From JBFGJH01 sp041586155 (GTDB lineage: Bacteria > Actinomycetota > Acidimicrobiia > Spongiisociales > JAENVV01): a stretch of 12,422 nucleotides of DNA. The DNA lies in contig JBFHAT010000064.1 in assembly GCA_041586155.1 (NCBI GenBank), positions 1 through 12,422 on the forward strand. The letters are read 5' to 3'. This document shows, one piece after another, positions 1-6,051 of this stretch. Each line of letters begins with the position of its first letter. Position 1 is the stretch's first letter. The translations under genes and the position numbers were made by a program. The notes beneath the pieces were generated by a model that was given only the letters and a program-made list of their open reading frames with translations, did not search any database and was not told the origin of the DNA.

Positions 1-862
1 ACCAGTCGCCCGGAGGCGGATCCAAGAATGCGTCGATCGACTCCTCGTCCGGTGCCGAGATGGGTGTGGGAGGCAGACCGTCGTGCCGGTACGAGTTGTA
101 CGGCTGCTCGGATCCTCTTTCCTCACTGGTGGTGAAGATGCGGTCTTCAGGGATCGGGTAGAGGATGATCGAATCCATCTGCAGGGGCCCTCCCCCGGCC
201 AGCCGGTTGACCAGCACCCGGGCCACCCTGGGTTTCTCATTCTGGTTGTAGGTCTCCTTCTCGATCACGGACGCAGCGGTGATCACCTCGTGCCACTCTT
301 CGCGCGGGACACCGCGGGCTTCGAGCTGGCTGACTCTCCGATCCACCATCGCCTGAACGACTTCTCGTGCGCCTCCGCCGCGAGAGTAGGTGCCCGGCGC
401 CAGCCAGCCCTCGGGGTTGCCTCCGGCCTCCGGTGGCAGATCCACCCGGTCGAGTGCGTCGGTCACCTCGGCCAGATCGAAGCCGAAAGCTGATGCGATG
501 TCCTCGGCCAGATGCTTGGTGAGGGCGCCCCCCGGACCGATCGTGTTTGGCCCGGTGGCGGGTTTGGGGACGTAGGTGTAGCCCTCGGTCGTTGTGGCGA
601 GAGCGGTGGTCGTCGTGAGCTCAGGTGTGGTCAGGGCAAGCGTCGTGGAGACGGGCAGCGAGGTCGTTGTGGTGGCGATGGGAACCGGCGGATCCGTGGC
701 TTCAATCACAGGCTCCGACAGCGGGGTCGAGTCGTCCGGCGCGGGGTTGCCGTCTGACCCGTCTCCCCCTCCAACGACGACCGCAATCAGCGCAGCTGCC
801 GCGATCAGAGCGCCCATGGTGGCCACGGTCCATGCCAGCGTGTCGGATCTCACCGCCACCAT
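1..862 (-). CDS. mltG: MltG-like endolytic murein transglycosylase, partial (C-terminus beyond window start)
   Basis: MltG (YceG) enzymes are membrane-anchored lytic transglycosylases that cut nascent peptidoglycan strands near the synthesis machinery. From ATG at 862, 287 codons are visible with no stop. Residues about 9-31 form one hydrophobic membrane anchor. Residues 32-95 are a Pro/Thr/Ser-rich spacer with runs such as TTTT. The YceG catalytic domain follows, with NPEGWLAPGTY (149-159), the ASVIEKET block (197-204) holding the presumed catalytic Glu201, VNRL (218-221), QMDS (228-231), and YNSYRHDGLPPTPISAP (255-271), which matches the family's YNTY..GLPP..I motif. The family is usually about 340-400 residues, so perhaps the last 35-60 are off the window. 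The usual LysM-like segment before the catalytic core is hard to recognise. The start is uncertain: the frame is open to about base 1004, a TTG at 946 would add a basic N-terminal stretch, and neither start has a good Shine-Dalgarno. The family call is confident. Confidence 0.88.
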   Translation of the reverse strand, partial: MVAVRSDTLAWTVATMGALIAAAALIAVVVGGGDGSDGNPAPDDSTPLSEPVIEATDPPVPIATTTTSLPVSTTLALTTPELTTTTALATTTEGYTYVPKPATGPNTIGPGGALTKHLAEDIASAFGFDLAEVTDALDRVDLPPEAGGNPEGWLAPGTYSRGGGAREVVQAMVDRRVSQLEARGVPREEWHEVITAASVIEKETYNQNEKPRVARVLVNRLAGGGPLQMDSIILYPIPEDRIFTTSEERGSEQPYNSYRHDGLPPTPISAPDEESIDAFLDPPPGDW

Positions 863-1060
863 GATGGCGCGGGCGGGACGCAACAGGCGAGATGCCCAGA
901 TCCGGCGTGGCCATCTGCCGCTCCGCCAAGCTATTGCATCGCCCAACGGGGCCGCGTCTCTGGAGCCACGAATGCTATGCGTCGCGGCGGGGCGCCGGCC
1001 GGGTCAGGCCCGCTGCCGATCGAGGATTTCGGTCCCAACGATTCGGGCATAGGGCCCCTT

Positions 1061-1081
1061 GGCTGAAGTAGCCCTTCAGCC
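1061..1081. repeat. Perfect 8-bp stem-loop
   Basis: GGCTGAAG (1061-1068) and CTTCAGCC (1074-1081) form a perfect stem around a 5-nt loop. Neither strand has a T-run after the stem, so it is not a classical intrinsic terminator. It could be part of a 5' leader or small RNA, or a protein-binding site. Its role is unknown. Confidence 0.55.
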
Positions 1082-1120
1082 TGATGATCGGTTCGAAGAT
1101 AGTTGGGGGGCTTTTGAGAA

Positions 1121-1159
1121 GGCACAGATCGCCTACGACGTGCCGGCACTGTGATCGCC
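1121..1159. repeat. Imperfect direct repeat around a 10-bp palindrome
   Basis: GGCACAGATCGCC (1121-1133) recurs as GGCACTGTGATCGCC (1145-1159), which differs mainly by two extra bases. The second copy overlaps the self-complementary GTGCCGGCAC (1140-1149). Paired sites of this kind could be regulator half-sites or pieces of a folded RNA. No regulator is identified, and chance similarity in GC-rich DNA cannot be excluded. Confidence 0.35.
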
Positions 1160-1287
1160 AGGCGGCTTCGTCGAACCCTCGAAGTCCCGTGAAGTCGCTG
1201 CGGTCAACATCGAGCATTTGAGCCGAGCCATCGCGCGCGGTTGTACGCAGCCTCGAGACGCTCCCCTTTGTGGAAGCGAGGTGGCTC

Positions 1288-2583
1288 ATGATTCATGTCA
1301 AAGCAAGTTGGCTACGCCCAGGCTTCACCTTGCTGATGGCCGGGGCGTTGGCAGTGAGTCTCGGTTCCTGCGGCGGCACAGTCGAAGGCGAGACCGCCAG
1401 CCGCACCACGCCGGCTGGCACGCAGCCGGCTCCGGCAACGACCGCCACGACTTCGCCCACGACCACCATCCCTCCGATCGGGACTCCGTTCGAGATGGAC
1501 GAGTTGGTGATGGTCGACGGAGTCAGCAGCATCGCCGGGACAGGAACCCTGAAAGTGACGTTGGGTGAGGAGAGCGGTTGGGTTGAGCTGTCGATCGATG
1601 GGTCGGTCCCGGTCGTGGACGGGAGGACATGCGAATTCTGCATGGAGACCCTGGAGCTGGGTCCAGGAGCGGTCGTAGCCGCTGATCTGTTCAACGACCA
1701 CGAGGCTCAGGGCACGCGTGTGGACTTGACCGTCGGCCTCATGGGCCCGATGTTCCCGGATGGATCGTCGCTCTTCATCGTCGCCGGCGAGGAAGGCGCA
1801 ATGCTCGAGAAGGACGGCGCCGGATTCCGGCTGACCAGTGGCACGGCGTGGCTCGTCACCGATCGCAGCCTCATCGATCCCGACTTCGGTGCCTCTGCGC
1901 CCACCTCGACTGCGACCACGAGCACGACGTTGCCCGAGCCCGAGAATCTCGTCCTGATCACCGCAAATCCCGAGGGCGCGCGGGAGCCGCTCAAAGTAGA
2001 TGTCCTCGAGGGTGAACTACGCCTGGTGAGTGGAACCACAGCCCGTGCCGGGTCTTCCTTCTCGGTGTTCGAGGAGTGGCTGGAGCTCAGCCCCGGACTC
2101 GGGATCGATGTTGGAAGCGACGGTCTCCTTCTGTTCGGCCAGACGTACGCCGCCGGAACTCGACTGGTCGTCCAACCGGACGGGTCGTTGGCCGTCGTCG
2201 GCACCGATCAGGCCGTCGGGAACGCCAGCCCGCCGCCGGTGGATACAGGAGCGGCAGCGGAGTTCTGCGCGATGCACGCTGAGATCATCGTTGCGGCGCA
2301 GACGCGGCCGGAGTTCACTTCGACGGAAGCCAGAGCCGAATGGTACGAGCAGCAAGCCGCGATGTACGAGGAGATGGTGCTCACCGCCCCGATCGGGATC
2401 GAGGACGACGCCGCCATCGTCGCCACTGCAATGCAATCAGTCACTGCGTTGCTGGCGGAGCACGGTTACGACTTCATGAACTTGCTCGATGACCCCGAGG
2501 CCTCCGCGGCATTCGAAGCGATTGCAGACGAGTCAGGACAAGCGTTCGACAACCTGGACGCCTACGTAGCTGCCAACTGCTGA
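1288..2583 (+). CDS. Predicted lipoprotein of unknown function with Thr/Pro linkers and two beta-rich units
   Basis: This 431-residue protein is not assignable to a named family. Start ATG 1288 is preferred over an in-frame GTG at 1270 because GAGG (1278-1281) lies 6 nt before it. Residues 1-27 form a signal peptide with a basic N-region and hydrophobic core (FTLLMAGALAV), ending in LGSC, a near-consensus lipobox with Cys28. A Thr/Pro linker (39-65) leads to a beta-rich unit (about 70-192) with a CEFC pair (115-118). A second linker (202-218, rich in TST) leads to another beta-rich unit (about 219-306). The C-terminal segment (323-431) is helical, begins with FC (Cys327) and ends with AANC (Cys431), so the two cysteines may form a disulfide. 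By inference it acts outside the membrane as an anchored, modular surface protein. It is probably monocistronic, with about 310 bp to the next gene. Confidence 0.85.
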   Translation: MIHVKASWLRPGFTLLMAGALAVSLGSCGGTVEGETASRTTPAGTQPAPATTATTSPTTTIPPIGTPFEMDELVMVDGVSSIAGTGTLKVTLGEESGWVELSIDGSVPVVDGRTCEFCMETLELGPGAVVAADLFNDHEAQGTRVDLTVGLMGPMFPDGSSLFIVAGEEGAMLEKDGAGFRLTSGTAWLVTDRSLIDPDFGASAPTSTATTSTTLPEPENLVLITANPEGAREPLKVDVLEGELRLVSGTTARAGSSFSVFEEWLELSPGLGIDVGSDGLLLFGQTYAAGTRLVVQPDGSLAVVGTDQAVGNASPPPVDTGAAAEFCAMHAEIIVAAQTRPEFTSTEARAEWYEQQAAMYEEMVLTAPIGIEDDAAIVATAMQSVTALLAEHGYDFMNLLDDPEASAAFEAIADESGQAFDNLDAYVAANC

Positions 2584-2805
2584 CCGGTCGACTTGCTCGT
2601 GAGAGCCGCTCAGGGGCTCCTCGAGTGCGACTGATGCGGCTGGCCGCCGCCGTTTGCGATCGAGGCTCCTGCGGCAGCTGCTCGCAGCAGACAACTGCTC
2701 TGCTCGCACAAACACGGACCTCAGCAGAGGCCGCCGACCCGCGTGCGTCCTCGCCACACCGACCGAAGGTTGCGAGACAGCGCGGCCTGCCGGACCAAGT
2801 CGACA

Positions 2806-2834
2806 TTGACTCATCGAGATCAAACCGGCATTGT
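2806..2834 (+). promoter_or_regulatory. Candidate sigma-70-type promoter for the DUF1801 gene pair
   Basis: TTGACT (2806-2811) matches the -35 consensus at five of six bases. After a 17-nt spacer, CATTGT (2829-2834) matches -10 at three positions, including the important second A and final T. Transcription would start near 2841, giving a leader of about 50 nt before ATG 2892. This rests on sequence resemblance only. Confidence 0.4.
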
Positions 2835-2879
2835 CACAACGCCCGAGAAGCACAACACTGTCCGACCGCAAACACCGCG

Positions 2880-2885
2880 AAGGAG
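2880..2885 (+). promoter_or_regulatory. Strong Shine-Dalgarno fixing the DUF1801 start
   Basis: AAGGAG lies 6 nt before ATG 2892. It decides the start of a frame that is otherwise open much further upstream. Confidence 0.85.
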
Positions 2886-2891
2886 ATCAAG

Positions 2892-3356
2892 ATGGCTGCG
2901 ACCAGCAAGTCGACCAAAGGCAGCACCCAATCGCAGACGGACCCCGACGGTTTCACCTCCGAAGAGCGGGCCGCCATGAAGGAGCGGACCAAAGAGGTCA
3001 AGCGCGCCAAGAGCGGCAAGAAGACCGACGGGACCGCAGACGTGCTCGGAAAGATCGCCGAGATGGCTGACGACGATCGGGTCATCGCCGAGCGGCTTCA
3101 CGAGCTGATCACGAAGACCGCTCCCGAGCTGACCCCGCGAACCTGGTACGGCATGCCCGCCTATGCCAAGGACGGCAAAGTGGTGTGCTTCTTCCAGGAC
3201 GCCGGCAAGTTCAAAGCCCGCTACCTGACGCTGGGCTTTCAGGACGCCGCCAACCTCGACGACGGCTCCATGTGGCCGACGTCGTTCGCCGTGACGAAGC
3301 TCACCAAAGCGGTCGAGAAGGACATCGCGACGCTGGTCAAGAAGGCGGTCAGCTGA
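2892..3356 (+). CDS. DUF1801 (YdhG-like) domain protein
   Basis: This is a small cytosolic protein of 154 residues in the DUF1801 family, a fold related to frataxin-like/YdhG proteins whose biochemical role is poorly known. Residues 1-20 are a polar tail. Residues 21-45 (FTSEERAAMKERTKEV onward) form a charged helix seen in the actinobacterial branch. The DUF1801 core runs from about 50 to 150, with ADVLGKIAEM (49-58), the hallmark TWYGMPAYAKDGKVVCFFQ (84-102), KFKARYLTLGF (106-116) and a C-terminal Lys-rich helix. Length fits the family. It is followed 43 bp later by a second DUF1801-containing gene on the same strand, so the two are probably co-transcribed. A role in metal handling or stress is sometimes suggested for relatives, but nothing here proves it. 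Confidence 0.85.
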   Translation: MAATSKSTKGSTQSQTDPDGFTSEERAAMKERTKEVKRAKSGKKTDGTADVLGKIAEMADDDRVIAERLHELITKTAPELTPRTWYGMPAYAKDGKVVCFFQDAGKFKARYLTLGFQDAANLDDGSMWPTSFAVTKLTKAVEKDIATLVKKAVS

Positions 3357-3399
3357 GCGTGCGCCGATCGAGGTCCTCCGAGCCGAGCTCACCCGCCAG

Positions 3400-3975
3400 G
3401 TGAATCCCCAAGTCGACGCCTACCTCGAGCGGTCGGAGCAATGGCCTGACGAGATGGCGGCGCTGCGACCGGTGCTGCTGGGTTGTGGGCTGACCGAAGA
3501 GCTGAAGTGGGGCAAACCGTGCTACAGCCACGACGGCAAGAACATCGTCATCATGCAGGAGATGAAGGAGTACTTGGCCCTCATGTTCTTCAAGGGCGAG
3601 ATGCTCGACGACTCCGACGGGGTACTCGAGGACGTAGGTCCGAATTCTCGGTCCGCCCGTCGCATGCACTTCAGGTCGGTGGAAGACGTGCGGCAGTTGG
3701 CGAGTACCGTGCAGGACTACGTCGCAGCGGCGATCGAGGTCGAAGAGGCAGGCCTGCAGGTGGGGCCGGCGCCCGAGCCGGTCTTGGTCGAGGAGCTACG
3801 GCGGCGCTTGGACGAAGACCCCGAGCTTGCGGCGGCGTTCGAAAGGCTGACGCCAGGGCGCCGCCGCGAATACAACCTCTACTTCGCCGGAGCCAAGCAG
3901 GCGAAGACCCGTGAGGCGCGGATCGACCGCTACGTGGAGAAGATCCTCGACGGCAAGGGCATGCGCGAACGCTGA
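3400..3975 (+). CDS. YdeI/OmpD-associated family protein with DUF1801 domain
   Basis: This 191-residue protein has an N-terminal DUF1801 domain (about 15-115) and a C-terminal YdeI-type segment (about 138-191). The first contains LKWGKPCYSHDGKNIVIMQ (35-53), parallel to TWYGMPAYAKDGKVVCFFQ in the upstream protein, and LMFFKGEMLDD (61-71). The second reads PELAAAFERLTPGRRREY (141-158), then YFAGAKQAKTREARIDRYVE (161-180), the signature of YdeI/OmpD-associated proteins linked in enterobacteria to tolerance of peptides and stress. The exact function is unknown. The start is GTG 3400; upstream in-frame codons to the previous stop offer no ATG, GTG or TTG, and the ribosome site is weak. It probably depends on the upstream gene's transcript. 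The two neighbours look like paralogous partners. Confidence 0.85.
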   Translation: MNPQVDAYLERSEQWPDEMAALRPVLLGCGLTEELKWGKPCYSHDGKNIVIMQEMKEYLALMFFKGEMLDDSDGVLEDVGPNSRSARRMHFRSVEDVRQLASTVQDYVAAAIEVEEAGLQVGPAPEPVLVEELRRRLDEDPELAAAFERLTPGRRREYNLYFAGAKQAKTREARIDRYVEKILDGKGMRER

Positions 3976-4169
3976 TCTGAGCGGCTCGGTCTACGCGCTC
4001 CTGCGGAAAGGAGCTTCACCGCGTGGGCGAACGATCCGAGCATCGCGTTCTCTCGCATGTTGCGGGCGTTCTTCCAGAGCCGCTTTCCGTCGACCTTTAC
4101 GATCTCGGCCTCAACCTCACCAGACACGCCAAAATGGCTCGCAAGCGAACGCAGGGTGTATTGCCACAT
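3930..4169 (-). CDS. Small hypothetical frame antisense to the YdeI-gene tail, doubtful
   Basis: This 79-residue frame on the minus strand starts at ATG 4169 and ends inside the 3' end of the YdeI-family gene. Residues 15-50 have protein-like composition, with GVSGEVEAEIVKVDGKRLW (14-32) and NARNMRENAMLGSFAHAV (34-51). My codon count gives roughly 48% GC at second and 73% at third positions, compatible with coding. I do not recognise a family. The tail beyond residue 60 overlaps a real gene and looks accidental. A competing plus-strand frame from GTG 4023 has a better Shine-Dalgarno but lower third-position GC. It may be a fragment of a broken gene instead of an expressed one. Confidence 0.3.
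   Translation of the reverse strand: MWQYTLRSLASHFGVSGEVEAEIVKVDGKRLWKNARNMRENAMLGSFAHAVKLLSAGARRPSRSDQRSRMPLPSRIFST
3997..4014 (+). terminator. Hairpin after the DUF1801/YdeI pair; possible weak terminator
   Basis: GCTCCT (3997-4002) and AGGAGC (4009-4014) form a perfect 6-bp stem with a 6-nt loop, 22 nt after the YdeI-family stop. There is no T-run, so termination is uncertain. The right arm contains the AAAGGAG sequence (4007-4013) that would serve GTG 4023, so the same hairpin could hide that ribosome site. Confidence 0.3.
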
Positions 4170-4171
4170 CC

Positions 4172-4393
4172 AGTGCCCTTCGACTCGTCAGCGAGGCTCT
4201 CGAGGTGGCAGCCGCAGTCGGCGACCGCCATCGGCAGGCCGCACTGCACAGCCGGCTGGCCGACGTGCATCACGCTGCCGGCAGCGAAACAGCCTCCATG
4301 AAAGAGCTGGAGAAATCGGTGGCCCTCTTCTCCAAGATGGGGACCGAGCCCGGCCAAATCGAGCCGGAGGTGTGGATGCTCACCAGGTGGTGA
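4172..4393 (+). pseudogene. Orphan C-terminal fragment of a TPR-containing regulator
   Basis: About 73 in-frame codons ending at TGA 4393 read like the last TPR-type helices of large ATP-binding/cyclase- or SARP-type regulators: ALRLVSEALEVAAAVGDRHR, QAALHSRLADVHHAAGSE, SMKELEKSVALFSKMGTE, then PEVWMLTRW before the stop. From memory, relatives end in a similar PEIWKLVEW. The upstream codons of the same frame (from 3911) are Arg-rich, unrelated sequence that overlaps the YdeI gene, and no start or ribosome site lies near 4172. The fragment is therefore the preserved 3' end of a gene whose 5' part (usually several hundred residues) is missing. It points to a past deletion or rearrangement joint near 4160-4175. 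Confidence 0.6.
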
Positions 4394-4475
4394 CCGTCGA
4401 CACCTTCGACAGGCCGAGACGTTTGCGAGCACGACGCCCGGTAGGTTGACGAGTAACGGTGCGGAGAGTCGGCTC
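4394..4475 (+). other. Short leader before the acyltransferase gene
   Basis: The 82 bp between the TPR remnant and the acyltransferase start contain the ribosome site GGAGAG (4463-4468), 7 nt before ATG 4476. An in-frame TTG at 4446 lacks a comparable site and is not chosen. I see no convincing promoter pair here. Confidence 0.5.
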
Positions 4476-6005
4476 ATGACACAATCCGACGCAGCGGCGA
4501 GTGTGGCGCGGCCCAGCCTGGCGCCGCGAGATCGTTTCGTCGATCTGTTACGGGTGACTGCGGTCGCCGTGGTCGTGTTCGGGCATTGGATCACGGCCAG
4601 CGTCATCTGGACCGATGACGCCATCATCGGCGAGAACGCCCTCTCATTCGTGTCATGGTCGCACTACGCCACCTGGATCCTGCAAGTGATGCCGGTGCTC
4701 TTCTTCGTGGGCGGCTTCGCCAACGCCACGAGTTGGGAAGTTCAGGAGGGCCACTACCCGGCCTATCTCCGGACCCGGCTTGTCCGGCTGATGACCCCGA
4801 CTGCGGTCTTCTTGGGGGTGTGGTTGGCGATCGGAGCCGCGATCGATCTGGTCGATCCGGCCAGTCCTAACGTGCTTGCTCGGGGCGCCCAGGTGGCGGC
4901 CCTGCCATTCTGGTTCCTCGGCATCTACCTGGCGGTGGTGGCGCTGGCGCCGCTCATGCTGCGTCTGCATGAGCGGGCCGGCGCGTTGGTGCCGTTTGCG
5001 CTCGCTGCGGGGACGGCTGTGGTGGACGTCGTCCGACTTGGGTTCGACATTCCGCATGTTGGGGTGGCCAACTACGCCTTCGTGTGGCTGTTCTGTCACC
5101 AGCTCGGATTCCTCTATCGGGACGGAATGCTGACCCAGCATCGCCACACCGGCCCGCTGATTGCGGGATCGGGTTTGGCGGCAATGACCGCGCTGACCGG
5201 ATGGGGCCCCTACGCCACCTCGATGGTGGGCGTACCCGGCGAGGACTTCTGGAACACCGACCCGCCCAGCCTGCCCCTGGTGGCCCTTGCACTTTGGCTG
5301 ATCGGCCTGGCTCTGATGTCACGCCCTGCCGCAACACGCCTGCTCGCCGGCGCGGCCACATGGCGCGTTGTCCGCTTGCTCAACCGAAGGGTGCTCACCG
5401 CCTACTTGTGGCATGTGAGCGCGCTCAGCATCGTGGTGGCGCTGCTCTATCCCCGCGGCTTCCCCCAGCCCGAGACGGGGAGCGGTGAGTGGTGGGCGGC
5501 GCGGCCGTTGTGGATTGCGGCGCTCGTCCCCAGCTTGGCGTTGCTGATCGTCGTGTTCGGTCGCTTCGAAGTGCACCCGGCTCAGGTGCCGACGAGCGGG
5601 GAGTATGGCTCGGTTCGCCTGGTGGCCACCGGCTTTGGCATATTTTCGCTGGTTGTTGGCGCGATCGGCTTCGGCGTTGCCGGATTCGTCGACATCGCCG
5701 GGACGGGATCGGCCGTGCTCGCCTTCCGGATCAGCCCCCTCCTGAGCGTCTTGCACGTGATGTTGGGCGGTGCCGTCGTCGCGACGGTATGGCGCAGCGA
5801 CGCCGCAGCGGGCTGGGCGACCTTGGCGGGGGCAGCCGTGTTCGCCCTCATCGGCCTCGTCGGCGCAGCCGGGAGCGCGGCGGTGACATGGCTGGGTATG
5901 AACGCGGCCACTGGGATCCTGCAACTGGTGGTGTCGGCGTTGACGGGATTGCTGCTGGCGGCCACCTGGCGAGCCAATGCCCGCTCCCGGCCTGCCCCCA
6001 TCTGA
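4476..6005 (+). CDS. Acyltransferase-3 family membrane protein with extra C-terminal membrane region
   Basis: This 509-residue polytopic membrane protein belongs to the acyltransferase 3 family (OafA-like), which moves acyl groups onto sugars, lipids or cell-envelope polymers. Family marks are R20-F-V-D23-L-L-R26 followed by the putative catalytic His37 in VFGHW, the PVLFFVGGF segment (73-81), the Arg-rich YLRTRLVRL (97-105), FWFLGIYL (145-152), and LTAYLWHVSAL (307-317). The enzyme core ends near residue 365. An additional four or so hydrophobic segments (about 383-500) follow. The pieces RISPLLSVLHVMLGGAVV (418-435) and MNAATGILQLVVSALTGL (475-492) resemble the repeated pattern of DUF4383 four-helix proteins; that part is inference. 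The acceptor substrate is unknown. It converges on the SDR gene with 46 bp between the stops. The start is ATG 4476 with GGAGAG 7 nt upstream. Confidence 0.88.
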   Translation: MTQSDAAASVARPSLAPRDRFVDLLRVTAVAVVVFGHWITASVIWTDDAIIGENALSFVSWSHYATWILQVMPVLFFVGGFANATSWEVQEGHYPAYLRTRLVRLMTPTAVFLGVWLAIGAAIDLVDPASPNVLARGAQVAALPFWFLGIYLAVVALAPLMLRLHERAGALVPFALAAGTAVVDVVRLGFDIPHVGVANYAFVWLFCHQLGFLYRDGMLTQHRHTGPLIAGSGLAAMTALTGWGPYATSMVGVPGEDFWNTDPPSLPLVALALWLIGLALMSRPAATRLLAGAATWRVVRLLNRRVLTAYLWHVSALSIVVALLYPRGFPQPETGSGEWWAARPLWIAALVPSLALLIVVFGRFEVHPAQVPTSGEYGSVRLVATGFGIFSLVVGAIGFGVAGFVDIAGTGSAVLAFRISPLLSVLHVMLGGAVVATVWRSDAAAGWATLAGAAVFALIGLVGAAGSAAVTWLGMNAATGILQLVVSALTGLLLAATWRANARSRPAPI

Positions 6006-6051
6006 TCGGGAGGGCGCCAGCCCGGGGCACTAAGCGAAGCTCGTCAATCGG
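6006..6051. other. Convergent 46-bp gap between acyltransferase and SDR stops
   Basis: The two stop codons face each other here. A small GGGC/GCCC stem (6012-6015 and 6020-6023) is the only hairpin seen. It is too short to call a terminator with confidence. Confidence 0.3.

Larger units (their letters stand above)
863..1287. other. Divergent intergenic region with hairpins and an imperfect direct repeat
   Basis: This gap of about 425 bp separates the leftward mltG gene from the rightward lipoprotein gene, so it should hold both promoters. I could not pick a convincing -35/-10 pair for either. Open frames here (for example the minus-strand frame over 975-1289) overlap one another, lack good ribosome sites and resemble no family I know. 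The visible structure is a perfect 8-bp hairpin at 1061-1081, a 10-bp self-complementary site at 1140-1149, an imperfect direct repeat (1121-1133 and 1145-1159), and partly complementary arms GGTTCGAAG (1090-1098) and CTTCGTCGAACC (1166-1177). The last pair could enclose the repeat region in one larger fold. Confidence 0.5.
2584..2891. other. Intergenic region before the DUF1801 gene
   Basis: The roughly 308 bp after the lipoprotein stop have no supported gene. The downstream frame stays open leftward to 2625, but the added residues look non-coding and the good ribosome site belongs to ATG 2892. A bulged hairpin soon after the stop (GAGAGCC at 2601-2607 against GGCTCCTC at 2615-2622) might slow or end transcription, but it lacks a T-run. 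The right end holds the promoter listed separately. Confidence 0.5.

Noticed and set aside
83..1052. Several overlapping plus-strand open frames
   Set aside because: They are antisense to the mltG gene or run into the non-coding gap. Their residues are Arg/Gly-rich and match no family, while the minus-strand frame shows clear MltG motifs.
1085..1180. Possible tRNA or tRNA-derived attachment site (GGTTCGAAG and TCGAACC)
   Set aside because: No acceptor stem, anticodon arm or correct spacing could be built, and no integrase is nearby. The arms are more simply explained as a local inverted repeat.
1218..1246. TTGAGC-17 nt-TTGTAC as promoter for the lipoprotein gene
   Set aside because: The -10 element matches the consensus at only two positions, too weak to report as a feature.
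975..1289. Minus-strand frame of about 104 codons in the divergent gap
   Set aside because: It has no ribosome site or recognisable motif, and a second minus-strand frame overlaps it. The region looks structural, not coding.
2625..2891. N-terminal extension of the DUF1801 protein
   Set aside because: The open frame is accidental. The extension has Cys/Arg-rich random composition, while AAGGAG sits 6 nt before ATG 2892, where the family-like sequence begins.
5319..5924. Long minus-strand frame opposite the acyltransferase gene
   Set aside because: It is a shadow frame in GC-rich DNA. The plus strand has a coherent membrane protein with family motifs.
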